DNA of 64,000 bases from Edolisoma coerulescens (lineage: Eukaryota > Chordata > Aves > Passeriformes > Campephagidae): positions 981,699 to 1,045,698 of the forward strand of contig VWZW01000500.1 in the NCBI GenBank assembly GCA_013397115.1. Direction: 5' to 3'. Position 1 is the first letter of the stretch. Each line of letters begins with the position of its first letter. Positions 1 through 12,365 of the stretch are shown piece by piece. The position numbers were made by a program, and so were the translations under genes. The notes under the pieces were generated by a model that did not search any database, was not told where the DNA came from, and saw nothing but the letters and a program-made list of their open reading frames with translations.

Positions 1-3000
1 GTAAAGCTCCTAAGTAGCATTATCATCAGGAAAATTATTTTGCCTACCTAAACATCATTTATTTCAAAGCAATTCAGTTTTAGTGATTTAGAGCAAAACT
101 GCCAATGCATGTCAGCAAACCTGTTGATATAAAAATAAAGTACAAAGCCTAGAACTTTAACAATCTCCTGATTTTTTGAGAGGAAAAGCTTCAGTATATT
201 TCTGTGGAAATATAGCATGGAAAGCAAATGAATGAGAAGAGTATTAAATATGCCTTGTTTTGTCACAGCCTTCTGATCTTTGATAAAGGCCACATTCTGA
301 TGAAGCTTTGTCTGTTTTCTTTTGCTAGTCCTTTTCCTCCACTTAAAATTAAGATTTGCAGCAGAAGATACTATTTTTATCACTCATCTGAGAACCTTTC
401 AAGGTGGAAAAGTATTTATGGAGCTGTCAGCAAACAGATCTTGCTATACCTGATCTGTTGAACGTGAGATTGCTGATAAATTCTGATAAACAGGATTGAT
501 GGCAAAGAACAGTACAAAACTGTTCTGAGGTGCTTGAAGCTCGTGATACTTTTCATTTATTTTTGAAGTATAACTTGGTTTTTCAGTCTACTCTTGCTTT
601 AAATAAATGGGAAGGTGTTAAATGAAGGCAAATACTGAACATCATTTATGGTATGTGAGTGGCAGACAATGTTTGGAAGTGTTTCTTTTCTTAACTACTT
701 CTTAGTAATATTCACACCTTCCAAATATATAGGCTTTAACTGTGATTTCCAGTTAAATAAAAGTAAAAATGAGAAAGAAAAGTTGCTCAGATTTCTTTTT
801 CTTGACCACTTGATAAGGTCTCTCCTTGCTCAGGTTTTGAAGGGAGAAGACATGTCATCACTCACACAATACAGAAATTGTCAAAACAGGCCTTAAACTT
901 TGTATGACTAAGAGATCTGCACCTTCAAATATCTTAATTGAGACTATCAAGAAAACATATAGGATGATACGTACTTTTAATAAAAATTCTTGCTTTGGAA
1001 GAGTTCCTTCCCTTCCTAGGGTTCATCCTTTGGCTATCAGCCACATATTTAAATGCACACTGATGCATTTTTTTTTCAGGTGTGAGTTTGCACTCTGAAT
1101 TTAAGTAGTTCTTTGAGTATTAGAACTCTCACACTATCCACTGGAATGGGTATGAAAATCCAGTGGTAGATTAGTACAATTTCAGCAGATTACCAGTAAA
1201 ATGAGTTTTAAGAAAGGATAAAGCAGGAACGAGGTGCCCTGTAGTTAATGTGTGCCTGTAAGAACTTTCCAATGAAGGACGCATGCAAGTTCTAGGAGAT
1301 CCTGTAGGGAAAAAAAACCCCACAACAGGAAAAGAGCTACAGCATTTTTTTTTTGGTGTGGATGGGCCTGGAAGTTTGATAACCAGTTTAAAACCAGACC
1401 TTAACCAACATAACCTGTGGAATCTACTGATAGACTTGTAGGGTCTACTGTATGCAGGCACATCTTTTGCATTGCTACTCCTTTTCCTTTGCTTAAATCC
1501 TTCACTTTGCAAAGCAGTTGTCATTTGTTGCATCAGACCAAATCCTACAGTGCGTAAATCAGCATAGTTTCATTTAATGGAATTATTTACTTCAATATTT
1601 AGCCCATTAATTTTAATAGACAATATTCAGAGGAAAAGCTCTGATTTTTTTTACCCCTTTGTTTTCTGGTTACTCTGCATAATGTCACATAAGAATTTGG
1701 TGCGTAAAAATAACAATAGAAGAACACGGATAATGGTTTTCTGGAAATGGAAAATTAATGGCTTCTAAGGAACTGAAATTGTGGGAGGTGACAGAATCGT
1801 AAATTGAGGAGGAAGAGAAAGGAATTAGGGTTTCAGGAAACGAGGTGAAGCAAGATCATATTGGGCAATGTTGAAAAAGCGGTGACAGGCAAATTACACA
1901 TATGAAATATGTGAGATAGTGGGAAGGTCAGGGGCAGAGGACAAACTTGGAATTTTTTGATGCTACAGCACTTATACCCAGACTTACAGGTTATCTTCAT
2001 TGTAGTCTGTATAAAGTATAAAAATGTTCTTGTTGTATTGTATGAGATCATGAGGTTTCATTGAATCATGACAGTTGGTCTTCCAACAAAGCAAAAATCT
2101 TTGCATATCTGCTAGAGACAACAATCTATTTCATGTCCTGTTTGATTAATTTTTTTTACACACTGAGATACTGCAGAACTTTAAAAAGGTGAATATACCC
2201 ATGTCTAAAATTTCTTAATATAAGTTTTATAGTTTCTTGTTATACCTTTTTGTTTTCGTGACAACTTCTTTAAAATTGAAATTTTACTTTTACTTTTTCA
2301 CCATAATACTTTATTTTAAAAAGACATCCGCATATTTATTCAACAATCTTTGTGTTGTGTGTGTTTGGTTTGTGTTTTAACTCTTTATTTTTTTTTTTTC
2401 TATTTGAGAGCTGTAACACATTTTTAAACTCCTGACAATTTGTAGATCTTGTAGCCAGAACTTTACACTAAACAGATTCTGTTTCTAAAACACAAAGAAC
2501 ACACCTGCAATGAAAGCAAAGCCTTTTAAAATTTTTTTTATTATTTCTCAGGGTGTGGGTTGTGTCATGGAGAGAAGGGGGAAGAGTTTCTAGAAGAGAT
2601 TAAGCATCTGTGATGTTCACATGCGTCTCATATAAAGCCTGTGATGTAATTCAGATTGGCTGCAGATCTACGTTCTGTCTTTGTATCTCATAGACAGATT
2701 TTCCCATTGTTCATTTTCTATCCATTTTCTCTTGCTTGCCATACTTGCTTACATGTTCTGGCAAGGGATGGAGGAAGGTGGTTTGCTTTCCAGAGAAAGC
2801 TTTCTCTAGCAGCTTTTAATTGCATTCTTTCCTTATGTCTGGTTTTTGTATGCTTCTTTTCTTATTTTGATATTTTCAGACTTTAAAGGTGATTTCTTTT
2901 ACTGCCAGAGTAGATTCTTAATTTTATACAGTAGCTCACGGGTGGCTCTCCAAGCACCTTAACCAGCTAGACAAACATACTGGGATTTATAAAAAGAAAT

Positions 3001-4374
3001 AAGGGATAAATATATTAAGACATGCATATGGACTGTATTTGGAAGAAACATTGTTTTTAAATTTAATTTTTAAATATGCACTTGCAATGTAAAACAAAAT
3101 AGAAGCATTTTGATCAGCAATAAATATTTCCAGCACCAATACAATACTGAATTTGTGAAATGTTTTAGTATGTGGATCTCTGGAATGTGATGAGTAGGGT
3201 CAGCCCATGGATACTCTTTTTTTTTTCCTGGGGATTTTTGAATCATCTTCCATCTACCACCTCTAGATTTCTTGCATCCCAAATGTCTGTTGGAACATGG
3301 AAAAGAGCTCTTCATATAAAGGAAGTGATTTTTCTGAGTTATGCAGATGCAGTGAGGCATTTTATTTCAAATAATCCTCATGAGGTGATGTATGTGGATT
3401 CATCTGGTGCCCAGTGTTATATCACAAGAATTTAAGAGTAGTTATATGCCACCTAATTCACCATCCTTTCACCTATACACATTGTTCTGTATATAGTCCA
3501 GTGCTTTGCTCTGATTCATATATTCTAAATCCACCACAATTTTGTGTTCTCTGTCTATTCTTCCCATTTATCATTGGGGAAAGAGGAGAATAATCACAAT
3601 TCCATGATATTTACTGATGAACCTTAAATTCACTTAAATTCAGAAGCTCTGTCTTACTTATTGTGTTTCTGCTGTTTCCTCTGGGATAAGTTTTTATAAT
3701 CTCAGCCCTTTCATTATGTGGAATTTTTTATGATGTTTTCCCCAGACTTCTCTTAAGTTAGTCTTCTTGGCTTGGCTTTTCTACTACCTGAGAATTCCAT
3801 GAGAACTGCCAGGGAGAAAAATAGGAGGTGGGGATGGTGGGCAGCAACAAATTTGCAAGAAGAGTAAGGTTAAAATTCCACTTTTCTGTTTTCCTCTCCT
3901 TTCTAAGATACCTGTTTTTTCTTTATCAGACTCCTAAAAAATTCCTGATTCACTCTGGCCAATGATAAGTCATGGGAATCATGCTGTTGGAAGGATTGAA
4001 TTTATACTTTTATGAACACTGTTTTTTCCTATGTGTTTTTGCTGTCCTGCCAGACTTGTCTCACATGGGATACATGCCTTTGAACTTAAGTGAGGTCCGT
4101 GGTGAATTTATAGGCAAATCATCACGTATAATCTTTAAGAGTTTCCTTTTAACTTCTGCAACAACAGGGCAATCGTTCTTAAGACAGGGTACGGTAAATT
4201 GCAAGAAACACCATTGAAGGTGTGAGTGTAAAAAGTCTGAATCTTAATTCTCTTCCAGAATTCACAGGTGTCTGATTTGTCATGTCATGGTCATTCACAC
4301 CTTTCAGATTTCCAGTGGAACTATGAATTGGAGACAAAATGAATGGCCTAACTTTTTTTTTCCCCCCACTGCAG
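1..4374 (+). other. ERC2: ERC2 intron, 3' part (upstream part outside the window)
   Basis: This AT-rich non-coding sequence precedes the first visible ERC2 exon. Its 3' end is a textbook acceptor: a CTAAC branch-point candidate at 4348-4352, then a T-run and C-run, then GCAG ending at 4374. I found no second exon, no recognisable interspersed repeat and no RNA gene in it. The open frames in it are short, overlap on both strands and resemble nothing I know. The donor side lies before base 1. Confidence 0.85.
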
Positions 4375-4542
4375 ATTGATCAACTGAAACAAGAACTCTC
4401 AAAGAAAGAATCAGAACTTCTTGCCTTACAAACTAAGCTTGAAACCCTTAGCAATCAGAATTCAGATTGCAAGCAACACATTGAAGTGCTTAAAGAGTCC
4501 CTTACTGCCAAAGAACAGAGAGCTGCCATACTTCAGACAGAG
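4375..4542 (+). CDS. ERC2: ERC2 internal coding exon A (56 codons, coiled coil)
   Basis: This 168 bp exon begins IDQLKQELSKKESELL and ends EQRAAILQTE. ERC2/CAST is a cytomatrix scaffold of the presynaptic active zone; family members bind RIM, Bassoon, Piccolo and liprin-alpha and help organise vesicle release sites. The exon is a heptad coiled coil: hydrophobic residues fall at a/d positions 1, 4, 8, 15, 18, 22, 25, then 36, 39, 43 and 53, with a polar stretch at about 26-35. It covers exactly eight heptads. The acceptor is strong (C/T tract plus GCAG); the donor is GAG|GTATTG. Both boundaries are phase 0, so it joins directly to exon B. Without splicing, the frame would run 39 more codons to a stop at 4660. 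The assignment rests on remembered ERC2 protein sequence and on joining to the following exons. Confidence 0.96.
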
Positions 4543-6682
4543 GTATTGTGTCTCCTAATCATGAAATGCAATAGAAATATTGAGTTCATAGCCAGTATCA
4601 AGGTGGTGATGTGTTTGATTCAAGTCTGTGTAGCGGGAAAGTTGTTAAAGAATAATGAATAATTTAAAATGCTCTAAATGCCAATGTATTTAGTGTATAT
4701 ATAATTTTGGTAGTACAGCAGCTCTCATTCTAGAACTTTTTTAGAAGCACTTATGATTGCCTTTGAAGAAAATGTTTGTGTCTAATTCTCATTGGCTTCA
4801 ATGGGGGGAGGTGGACCCTAATGACTTGATTGTTGTGATATCATGACCTATTTCCCCATCTGTTAGTTGACTGAGTTTTCCTTTTGGTTGCTCTATTTGA
4901 TGCTTCTTTTCTTCTGTGTATTTCTGTTCTGAAGGGTGAAGTTACTGAGGTATTTTTAAGGGATCTGTTGAAAGGTGCATATTATTAATCTCTGGTTATT
5001 TTTTTCAAGTGCAATCAACATTTATTTTAAAACATGAATAATTTCATTTTTTAAAACAGACAAATATATTAATTATGTATGTATCTACAAAATCAGACCA
5101 TAAAAATACGAGTAATGGAATACCCAGTTGACATGGTTGTCACATTTCAGGGAGTGTGTACATCCAGCATTTAAAATGTTGTCCATCAACTATTTTCCTG
5201 GTGTTTTAAAAAACTTCATAGGCTTGGAGCACACAGTACTGATTAGATTGATTGCTATTAGAAATTCTTGATTTTATTTCTAATGTATTTCTTTCAGGAA
5301 ACAAATACCTGTGGAATTTAGTCAAATAGTGCAAATAGTTTCTATTCAGAGAACTATATTATTTAAGGTATACAGGAATCTTATAGAATGTTTCAGATGT
5401 CTGGCTAGCAAAGCTCTAGGAAAAAAAATGGCTTAAACTCATCATTCTTGTGGAAGCAGGAAATAAATATTTCTAAGATTCTGATTATCCCTTTTTGCTA
5501 TATGCCTTGTGCTCTGCATGTTAAGAAGATACAGATGAAATTTGGCATTTCCAGCTTGTGTTTAATGGGCCAACCAGCATATGTGTATAATACAAAATAA
5601 TCATAACAGAACAAGGATAAAAACTCCAGCAATTTCGGTGATCTCAATCTAGCATTTGTGTAGGAAAGATTGCTTATTTTAAATCCTGGGTTGTGCAAAT
5701 CCGTTTTGCAAGGCTTGTATGACCTGTCGTGCTGCTGAGGATGGTGATGAATTCCATTGGCTCTCCACCGAATGCGCTTCCTAATTCCTTATCAGACTGG
5801 TTTGTATTCAGCGTGTTGCAATCTTATGGCTGGCAGATGGGCAGTGGTACAAAGAACTGAATTACAGTGCTCTTGATGAAGGGCTGCTGGGGTTCTGCAG
5901 TCCTGGTGGAGAACCGATTGCCTTCTGACAGGTATTTCATTCCTCTTCTTCCCAGTTTCTGCACAAGCCCGTTGAGCTTGAACCTTTTACGTGATCAGGC
6001 CTAGATTGTGCTGTGGTAGCAATCCAGCAGTGCTTCTAGATACAGCAGGTCTGGTTCTCTGGGAACTGGGAAAAGATTTTGTTTGCTTAGAGCAACTGAA
6101 TTGTCTATCTCCAGGCCTCAGGTCTTATCCAAAGGGAGGGCAATGGCTTCCAGCAGCAGATGGGAAAGCAGCTGCAGGGAGATGCAGGGCAAATGGCAGC
6201 CCTCCAGCAGGTGGAAGTCATTATAGAAGGAATTTTGTGCTGTACAAGCTATTGTTGTTGGTCATTCCCAGATGAGGAAAGCTAATAACATTTTGGCCTG
6301 CATTAAGGCGCACTCCTTTCTTCCTGCGTGTCCACATTGTCTACTTGTAGAATAGTTTTTGTAGAATTTAGTACTGTCCTAAAACACATTCATAACTTGC
6401 CTTGAAGTGCTTCTTTCTGGAGGTGAAAGTAACCATCAAAAGGCAGTTCTAATCTTGTGCTAAGGTATTCGTAGTTGCAGTGTCAACTTCCTGCCCAAAT
6501 AGGATTACTTTGTAATCACCTCATTGTAATTAAATTAGCATAGTAAATCCTGTAATAAAAGAAACCCTCCACAGGCTCTCAGTTATTTCATAAGAAGCCT
6601 TTTATTATTATTTAGCTTAATGGTACTCTGCAGGTTATCTTCAGGTTTTGCTGAAGCAGCTGCGTATGATGCAAAGGGATGT

Positions 6683-7680
6683 GATTCATAGAACCATGTA
6701 ATGGTTGAGGCTGGAAGGCAGCTCTGGAGCTCATCTGGTCCAACCTCCTTCTCCAGCAGGGCCACCTAGAGCTGGCTGTCCAGGACCTTCTCCAGATGTC
6801 TTTTGAATGTCTCAAGGCGTGAGACTCTACAACCTCTTTGGGCCACGTGGGCCAGTGTGAGTGTTTCCAATGTTCATAGGGAACCTCCTGTGTTTCAGTT
6901 TGTGCTCATTGCATCTTGTCCTGTCACTGGGCACCACTGAAAAGTGTGGCTCCATCTTTACAGCCTTCCTTCAGATATTTATACACAGTGATAAGATGCC
7001 CCATTCACTTTTCTAGGCTAAACCGTTCATCTCTCTCAGGCTTTTGTCATATGAGAGATGCTCCAATGCTTTAAGAAAGCCCTTAATTAATCCTTTAATT
7101 TCTTTATGGCCTTTTGCTGGGCTGTCTCCATTATGCCCAGAACTGGACATGATATCCCAGGTGTGGCCTGAGCAGTGATGGACAGGGAAAGATCATGTCC
7201 CTAAACCTTCTGGCAGAGCCCAGGATGCTGTGTCTCCCTGCAGGGGCACATTGCTGCTGTTCACCATAGTGGCCACCAGGACCACAAGGTCCTTTTCTGC
7301 AAAGCTGCTTTCCAGCTGGGTGAGCTCCAGCACGTGCAGATTCTTGGCAATGTTCCTGTCCTGGTTCAGGACTTTACATTTCCTTTCCCTGAACTCCATG
7401 ACGTTCCTGTTGGCACAGTTGTTCAGCTTGTCAAAATCCCTCTGAACAGCAGCATGACTCTGGGGTGTATCAGCTGCCCTTTCCATGTTTTTTCCACAAG
7501 CACACTTGCTCAGGCTGCACACTACCCCATCATCCCGATCATTAATGAAGACGCTGAACAGGACTGGACGCAGTATTAACCCCTGGGTGCAATACTGGTT
7601 CTACTGGAGTGTCCTGATTCTGCTTGATAGCCAGCCCTCACCCACCTACATGGTTCTTGCAAGCCAGGTCTGATAGGGCA
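6683..7680 (-). mobile_element. CR1 LINE, 3' fragment with decayed reverse-transcriptase end
   Basis: The element lies antisense to ERC2, with its 3' end at the left. On the minus strand that end carries the TTCTATGAATC-like terminal motif of CR1. The + strand has the usual antisense CR1 wording: a GGAAGGC-type start, CATCTGGTCCAACC, and TTGTCCTGTCACTGGGCACC near 6915-6935. Further right (about 7280-7520) the minus strand translates to a decayed C-terminal part of the CR1 reverse transcriptase, including CANRNVMEFRERKCKVL and LESSFAEKDLVVLV. Stops and frame changes interrupt it, so it is a dead copy. About 1 kb remains of an element of some 4.5 kb in the family, meaning it is 5'-truncated as most CR1 copies are. 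The right edge is approximate because divergence rises after about 7650. Confidence 0.93.
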
Positions 7681-9011
7681 TGAGGCTTAGAAGTAATTTG
7701 TTGGTATTAATGACAGTTTTTTTTGTAGTTCATGTATCCCTGGAAGCTCATTGCTTTCACGCTACTTGTTGGCAAATTCTACCAGTGTTATTTGGTAGAA
7801 TGGTTTTTTTTGGTATAATTTCATGTTTGGAATTTTCATGATGTCTTAGCAAAATTAGCTCAGAAAATATTAAAAGTATAGTTTAGGTTTGAGCTCTATC
7901 TTACACAGTTGGTTTCAACAGTAAGAAATGAAGTGTAAGCAGAGTTATAATGATCTTCGTCCTGAAGAATACTGACTACTATTGAGGCATGACTAGCAGG
8001 TAGATTTAGTTGGTTTACATGTGTTATACCAGATCATCAGAAATAAGAGGGCATTTGAATTTTTTTTGATGAGTTTTTGATCAGGTTTCAGGTGCAATGG
8101 CACTTTGTGACATAACGTGAGAAAAGTTAAAACCATTGGAAAACAAGCCTAGAATCTAAACACAATGTTCTTTTTGCACGGTGTTTCTGTTGTCCCAGTG
8201 ATGTCAGTGTTTTGTTTTGATTTACATATGTTTAGTTGCCTTAAAAGTCTATCACTTGAAGTTTTTATTGACAGCTGAAACAAAAAGAAATAAATCCTGT
8301 ACAGCAGTAACTATCACGGTGGCCAGAGTTGGGAGGTCTGAAAATGGTTTGCTGCCAGTAGGAAAAATGTTTGGAAGCAGTCTTTAGAAGGTTCACCACC
8401 TCTGCTACGTGCATTTCATTTTGTTCCATTTTTAAGGTTACGTATGATAATAGTGCCAAACTATGCAAACTTTTCCTACCCTAATATATATACCCTTTGT
8501 TTGGATTATCTCTTTATTAATGATGTGAAAACCCTGAGGTCAGACAAAAATGAGCCAATGTAAGGCTAGTCCAGCTATAGAAAACTGAAAATGTCACTGT
8601 GCTCCATAGAGAATTGCTAAAAAGGAGAAAATGTCACTTGATGAGGTTTTCCTTGCTGTGTGAAAAAGCTGTTAAAAGATGTTAATTCTTAAATGAAGCC
8701 TTGTAGTGTTACTGCAGAGGGAAAGAAGTTAAAGAGTGAATGATCCTTTTCATGATTTAAAAAGATTAAACACTGCCATTTGTATACTTTAAAAAGTGGT
8801 AGGCAGTGCAGTTTGATTCTTTTTTGTGCATATTTGTAGTGACTGGCGCTTAACTACTGGATTTACCATCAGGAAAAAAACTTACATAAATTGATTCAAA
8901 TAAATTCAATTCAGCTGGGTAGCTCAGTGGAGAAAAACATTCTTTCATAAGCATTTCTGACACAAACATACTTTAGCACTTTATTAGTTAGTGTGTCATT
9001 GCTTTAGATAA

Positions 9012-9035
9012 CACACCTGCAAACTGGCAGGTGTG
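9012..9035. repeat. Short perfect inverted repeat, 9 bp arms, 6 bp loop
   Basis: CACACCTGC at 9012-9020 is followed by six bases and its exact reverse complement GCAGGTGTG at 9027-9035. Each arm contains an E-box of the CACCTG/CAGGTG kind, the sequence bound by ZEB- and SNAI-type factors. Whether it is used is unknown. Confidence 0.6.
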
Positions 9036-12000
9036 CTGTTTGAAGGTTAATGAACTGTCAAATAAGTAAATGTCTACAAAGAAGTTTTGTAAATTGTGAG
9101 CATAGTCCTGTCAATGGAGAAAATGGATTAGAAAAATAGGTAAAATCTGTACTGTAACTGAATACTGATGTGTTCAGCATACACGTATTAATATAGAAAA
9201 CCTAATAAAAATGAAGAGGAAGGGTGATTATAGTAGTTATTTATTGCAATCTGCTTTTTTGTTTAAACAAATCTGTTTATAGAGAAGGGTTGTGAAATGA
9301 TTGACTTCTTGGCAGTTCTTAGTTTGCATAAAGAGCAAATAAAAGCAGACAGCAGGAAATACTTGGAACAAGACTAAAAAAGCTTTATTTTTCTTTCTAT
9401 TACAATGTTGATATTTGATATTTCTTGAAATGTAAATCTGCTTTTAATTTTACGACAATAATGGTATAACTACGCTTATTTCACTCTCACATTTTTATTT
9501 TTCTGAGTTTTACTTTGAAATTGTGTTCTTCTATTGTTTTGTGATTTTTCTTGCTTCGAATCAGGCTGGGCCAGATCTTTCAGTGTGGTCTCTTTGCTGT
9601 GCTGCCAGTGCATTGTTCTGGTCGATGTGCTGTGCGTGCGAAGGGAAGATCCCCCACGGCACAAAGCACCGTTCTGGACACCCGGGCACCGTTTGCTCTC
9701 TGTCACCCTGCAGATGTCCACTGCTCTCTTGACAAAGGGTTCCACATTTCAAGTGCAGCTTTGTCTCAGGTGGAATGTGCCAGATGTTTCAGTTTCTGTG
9801 CAGCTTTCACGTTCTGTAGGCCCTGTGACTGTTCAGAACAGGAGAGAGGAGCGTGGAGGCAAAGCAGTAAATTCAAAGAGTTAAAATGAAAGAACACTTG
9901 GGTTAGCAAAATGCTGTATGCAAACAGAAATAAACTGTGAAGCAAAGGTGTGGGGCTTTTAATTTATGTGTTGTTTTTTTCATTTGGTGTCTGTCCGCCT
10001 ATTGGAGGGTTTCAAGGCTGTTCAGAGGCACATCAAATGGCCTGGTCTGATTTCAGGCATCTCTGTGCTTTGAGCAGGAGGTTGCACTTGTGTCCTCCTG
10101 AGACCCATTGCAGCGACTTTATGGTATTACAAACGAAGCTCTCTCAAATACCTGATAGGTATTAGACATACAACCCTGTCCCCCTCGACTGAATCCATTC
10201 TTAACTGTTGCTTTGAATATTCTGTCTTTCTTTAGGGGACACCATTATTTTCATTTCAAAAAAACTGAAACAGAATTTCTGGTGAGCAAGGTGACTGAAA
10301 GAGTGGAGAGTTCCATTTGCAGGGCCTGTAGAAAGTAGTGCTCAGAGGCAGGAAAACAAAGATAAAAAGAAAATGGGAAAGTAGAAAGAATGGGGTGTAT
10401 AAAGACTTTTTGCAAGTTATTTGGGACAAATAGGTTGATGAATGTTAGATTTATCTTGCTGTCAAAACACTTCTCATTTTCATCTATTTTATTGAATTAA
10501 AGTGAAAATTGAAGCGTAGTCCCCACCAACCCCGTTCTTATCTTTATAGAAAATTACCTTGTTGCCTTTGAAAACAATATTCAGTTAGACAGCTTTAATG
10601 GGCTTTTATAACCAAGCAAAATTTACTCTGATAAGATAAGTCACTAGTGGATGGAAATTATTAAAAAATATTAGGGCTGTTAGCTACTAATTTAAATGCT
10701 TTGCTCTAAATGGAGATGTTTGACGAGGAACTTGGATAGGATTTCTTCAAAAATGATTCTTTGTATACTGTAACTTCTGCTTATATTGTGATTGATCTAA
10801 AGGGGCCTAGTTATGATCCTGGTGTACTGGCACTACACACAAAGAAAAGCAAAGAAAAATATGCTTCAGAACAGCATTGAAATTTCACCCGGTAGATGCA
10901 AACTCAAGGAGAACACAAAAATGTTGTAATTAGCACAATAACCAGTAGATGTAACCCCCCAGTCTGAAACAGTTAATGGTGTTTTGCACATATTGCTATA
11001 GTGATGAAGTGCAAGGAGAAGTTATTGAAGTAGTTTTGTATTTTTTTGGGTTTTCTGCTCAAGAGACAACTGAGGAGAAAGGGCTAGAGCCACTTGGACT
11101 TTTAAAATTCGTGATTTCCTTTTTCAGTGAAGAGATGTCCTCTTCCTAGCACAGGTAACAGAGTCCTTAACTCACAACTGCTCTTAACCCCAACACTCAA
11201 TCTGTACGAGGTGTAAAGATACATTCTCAGCCTGCCTCTGTCTCTGCTGAGGAACAAAAACCATGCTTACAACAGAAGCAGGGTTCAAAATAGGAGTGTG
11301 GTCCATTTGGAATGAAATAGCTTCTGCAGCTGTGGTCATCCAGAAATCTTTAGAGGTGCTTATACTGACATTAGACCTCATATGGCTTTTTGATTTTTTT
11401 CTTGGTAGGATTCTGAATAATATTTTCCTTTATAGCTGTGGGATGTGTGTTGTTTATTTTCTTCCTTTTCCCCTTGTATTACTTTTGAAAGGAAAGAATT
11501 TTCTAGTTCTTGGTATCACAGTGGACAATGAAAGTATAAGGATCTGAGCTTCTGAAAGATTAGTGGTTTCAGAGGTGACCTGCTAATATTTAGAGAAGCG
11601 TTTAAGTAAGATCAGCTCAGGTGAACAGAACTTATACACTTCATGTCCCAAGCGATAACATGATAAAATTACATGATATTTTACATTTCTCTAGTTCTTT
11701 CCATACTTAAAATCAAGTAATGCAGTCTGTGAAAATTTTTGAAAGATTTGTCATTGTTATAGGTAAAAAGTATTTAAAAACTATCTCCTGGAAAAGAAAT
11801 GGCAGCTGTGTTTTCTCCTGAATAGTTTAATTCTGTCATTATTTGATATGTTTTCAACTAGCTGACGTGATAAACTTCATGGAATTCCAGTTTTGTGGCT
11901 TCCATTTTTGTTCTCTGTTAAAGTCAAAGCTGCTTTTTCATTTCACAAATTGGATGAAATAGAAACCCAGACACAAATGCACTGCTTCATTTAGGCAAGC

Positions 12001-12351
12001 AAAGGATAATACAAGTGTGGCAAAAGCTGTCTTTCTGAAGTAGATTTGGTACTTCTCAGCTCTGCCATGGGAAGTCATGGCAGTTAAGTTGTGTAGCCTT
12101 AAGGCTTTAGTAAATAAAAGTCCTTGAGGACTGTTGGCTGGCACAGACATGTGGGAACAATCATCTTGGTTTCGAGTTGTTGCAGGGAGGAATTGCAGTT
12201 TGCACAGAGAGCCATGAAAACAGTGGCCTGATGCTTAAAAAGGAGCTGGGCTAAACAGCTACCGTGCATGATAGCACCTAGTTAAAAAGGATATATTAAT
12301 GTCCTTGGAGCAAAAAATTTTTAAAGATATATAGTTAATGAGATGGCTCTG

Positions 12352-12365
12352 AATTGAATTCAATT
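12352..12365. repeat. 14 bp perfect palindrome
   Basis: AATTGAATTCAATT reads the same on both strands. It sits in an AT-rich stretch that also holds AATTAAAGCGC and GCTAATTAAC, homeodomain-like TAATTA/ATTAA words. No function is shown. Confidence 0.6.

Noticed and set aside
2656..2886. Open frames of 60-120 codons scattered through the introns, for example at 2656 (+), 29813 (+) and 22645 (+)
   Set aside because: Several begin at TTG or GTG rather than ATG, overlap other frames on both strands, and match no family I know. They fit chance expectation in 64 kb.
7193..7522. 109-codon minus-strand frame as a possible gene
   Set aside because: It is the decayed C-terminal reverse-transcriptase region of the CR1 element at 6683-7680, not a host gene.
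8924..8960. GCTGGGTAGCTCAGTGGAG, resembling a tRNA D-arm
   Set aside because: No acceptor stem, anticodon arm or GTTCGAATC-type T-arm follows at the proper spacing.
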